Shown piece by piece: positions 63,857-64,000 of a stretch of 64,000 nucleotides of DNA. The first letter of the stretch is position 1; each line of letters begins with the position of its first letter. Made by a program: the position numbers and the translations under genes. Under the pieces are notes generated by a model. The model ran no database searches, was not told the origin of the DNA, and saw only the letters and a list, made by a program, of their open reading frames with translations. Source of the stretch: Bacillus sp. 165 (GTDB lineage Bacteria > Bacillota > Bacilli > Bacillales > Bacillaceae_G); assembly GCF_017742235.1 (NCBI RefSeq), contig NZ_JAGHKQ010000002.1, positions 159,149 to 223,148 of the forward strand, in the 5' to 3' direction.

Positions 63857-64000
63857 AGGAGGAGCTACGCCGATATATTGGGGTATTCGCCGAAAAGAGG
63901 AGGAGCTACGCCGATATATTGGGGTATTCGCCGAAAAGAGGAGGAGCTACGCCGATATATTGGGGTATTCGCCGAAAAGAGGAGGAGCTACGCCGATATA
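63857..64000. repeat. 41-bp tandem repeat, at least 3.5 copies, cut by window end
   Basis: Units start at 63857, 63898, 63939 and 63980. Visible copies are identical. Each contains AGGAGGAGCTACGCCGATAT and ends in TTCGCCGAAAAG with the short palindrome TTCGCCGAA. The 41-base period is not a multiple of three, so it is not a coding repeat. It follows the sspN terminator. Confidence 0.95.

Overview
The window is chromosomal DNA from a low-GC, endospore-forming member of the Bacillaceae. The support is: two GerA-type germinant-receptor operons (3171-7007 and 32694-36392); small acid-soluble spore protein genes (sspP, sspO, sspN); a cotM-like Hsp20 gene next to the aconitase gene in the order known from Bacillus subtilis (cotM-sspP-sspO-citB-yneN-sspN); tandem T-boxes; an S-box (SAM-I) riboswitch; and strong AGGAGG-type ribosome binding sites. 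No rRNA, tRNA, CRISPR array, intact insertion sequence or prophage is visible. Species cannot be named from the sequence.

Layout. 1-3060: PP-loop ATPase, MerR regulator, Bcr/CflA efflux pump. 3171-7233: germination operon of gerK-like order A-C-B, with a convergent small membrane gene that looks like a germinant-receptor D subunit. 7467-10369: azoreductase, RibD/DHFR-like reductase, nitrilase-family hydrolase and a decayed GNAT acetyltransferase. 10783-12360: alpha/beta hydrolase and TetR regulator sharing a candidate operator. 12559-18331: accessory stretch of orphan genes, a YetF/DUF421 protein, a SAM-riboswitch-controlled racemase-like gene, an XRE regulator and an overlapping two-gene cassette. 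18390-24342: thioesterase, Na+/H+ antiporter with an attenuator-like leader, small protein kinase, second YetF protein, HelD. 24685-28690: matrix-metalloprotease-like protein with 192-bp repeats, a long gene-poor gap, and a radical SAM gene coupled to a 121-codon gene. 29007-32575: DUF350 protein, 3D-domain cell-wall protein, tandem T-boxes and the DAHP synthase gene.

32694-41711: second germination operon (unusual order B-A-C), a secreted repeat protein, a two-component system, and a feo locus whose FeoB is split into separate GTPase and membrane genes. 41928-50084: ABC exporter, several tiny membrane genes, a histidine phosphatase interrupted by one stop codon, DoxX, an acetate-transporter-like protein, a lipoprotein, a PP2C-like phosphatase, a fossil amidase and a GAF-like membrane protein. 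50345-55937: acyl-CoA ligase / CoA transferase / acyl-CoA ligase operon and an AlaX editing enzyme. 56082-64000: MFS transporter, the cotM-sspP-sspO-acnA-yneN-fbpB-sspN spore and metabolism block, and a 41-bp tandem repeat running off the window end.

The most unusual items are the SAM-riboswitch-controlled racemase-like protein with altered catalytic positions, the bacterial matrixin with an MMP-type cysteine-switch prodomain, the radical SAM enzyme coupled to an unrecognised small protein, a dispersed intergenic element found in front of two unrelated genes, and a sodium/proton antiporter leader with competing hairpins.
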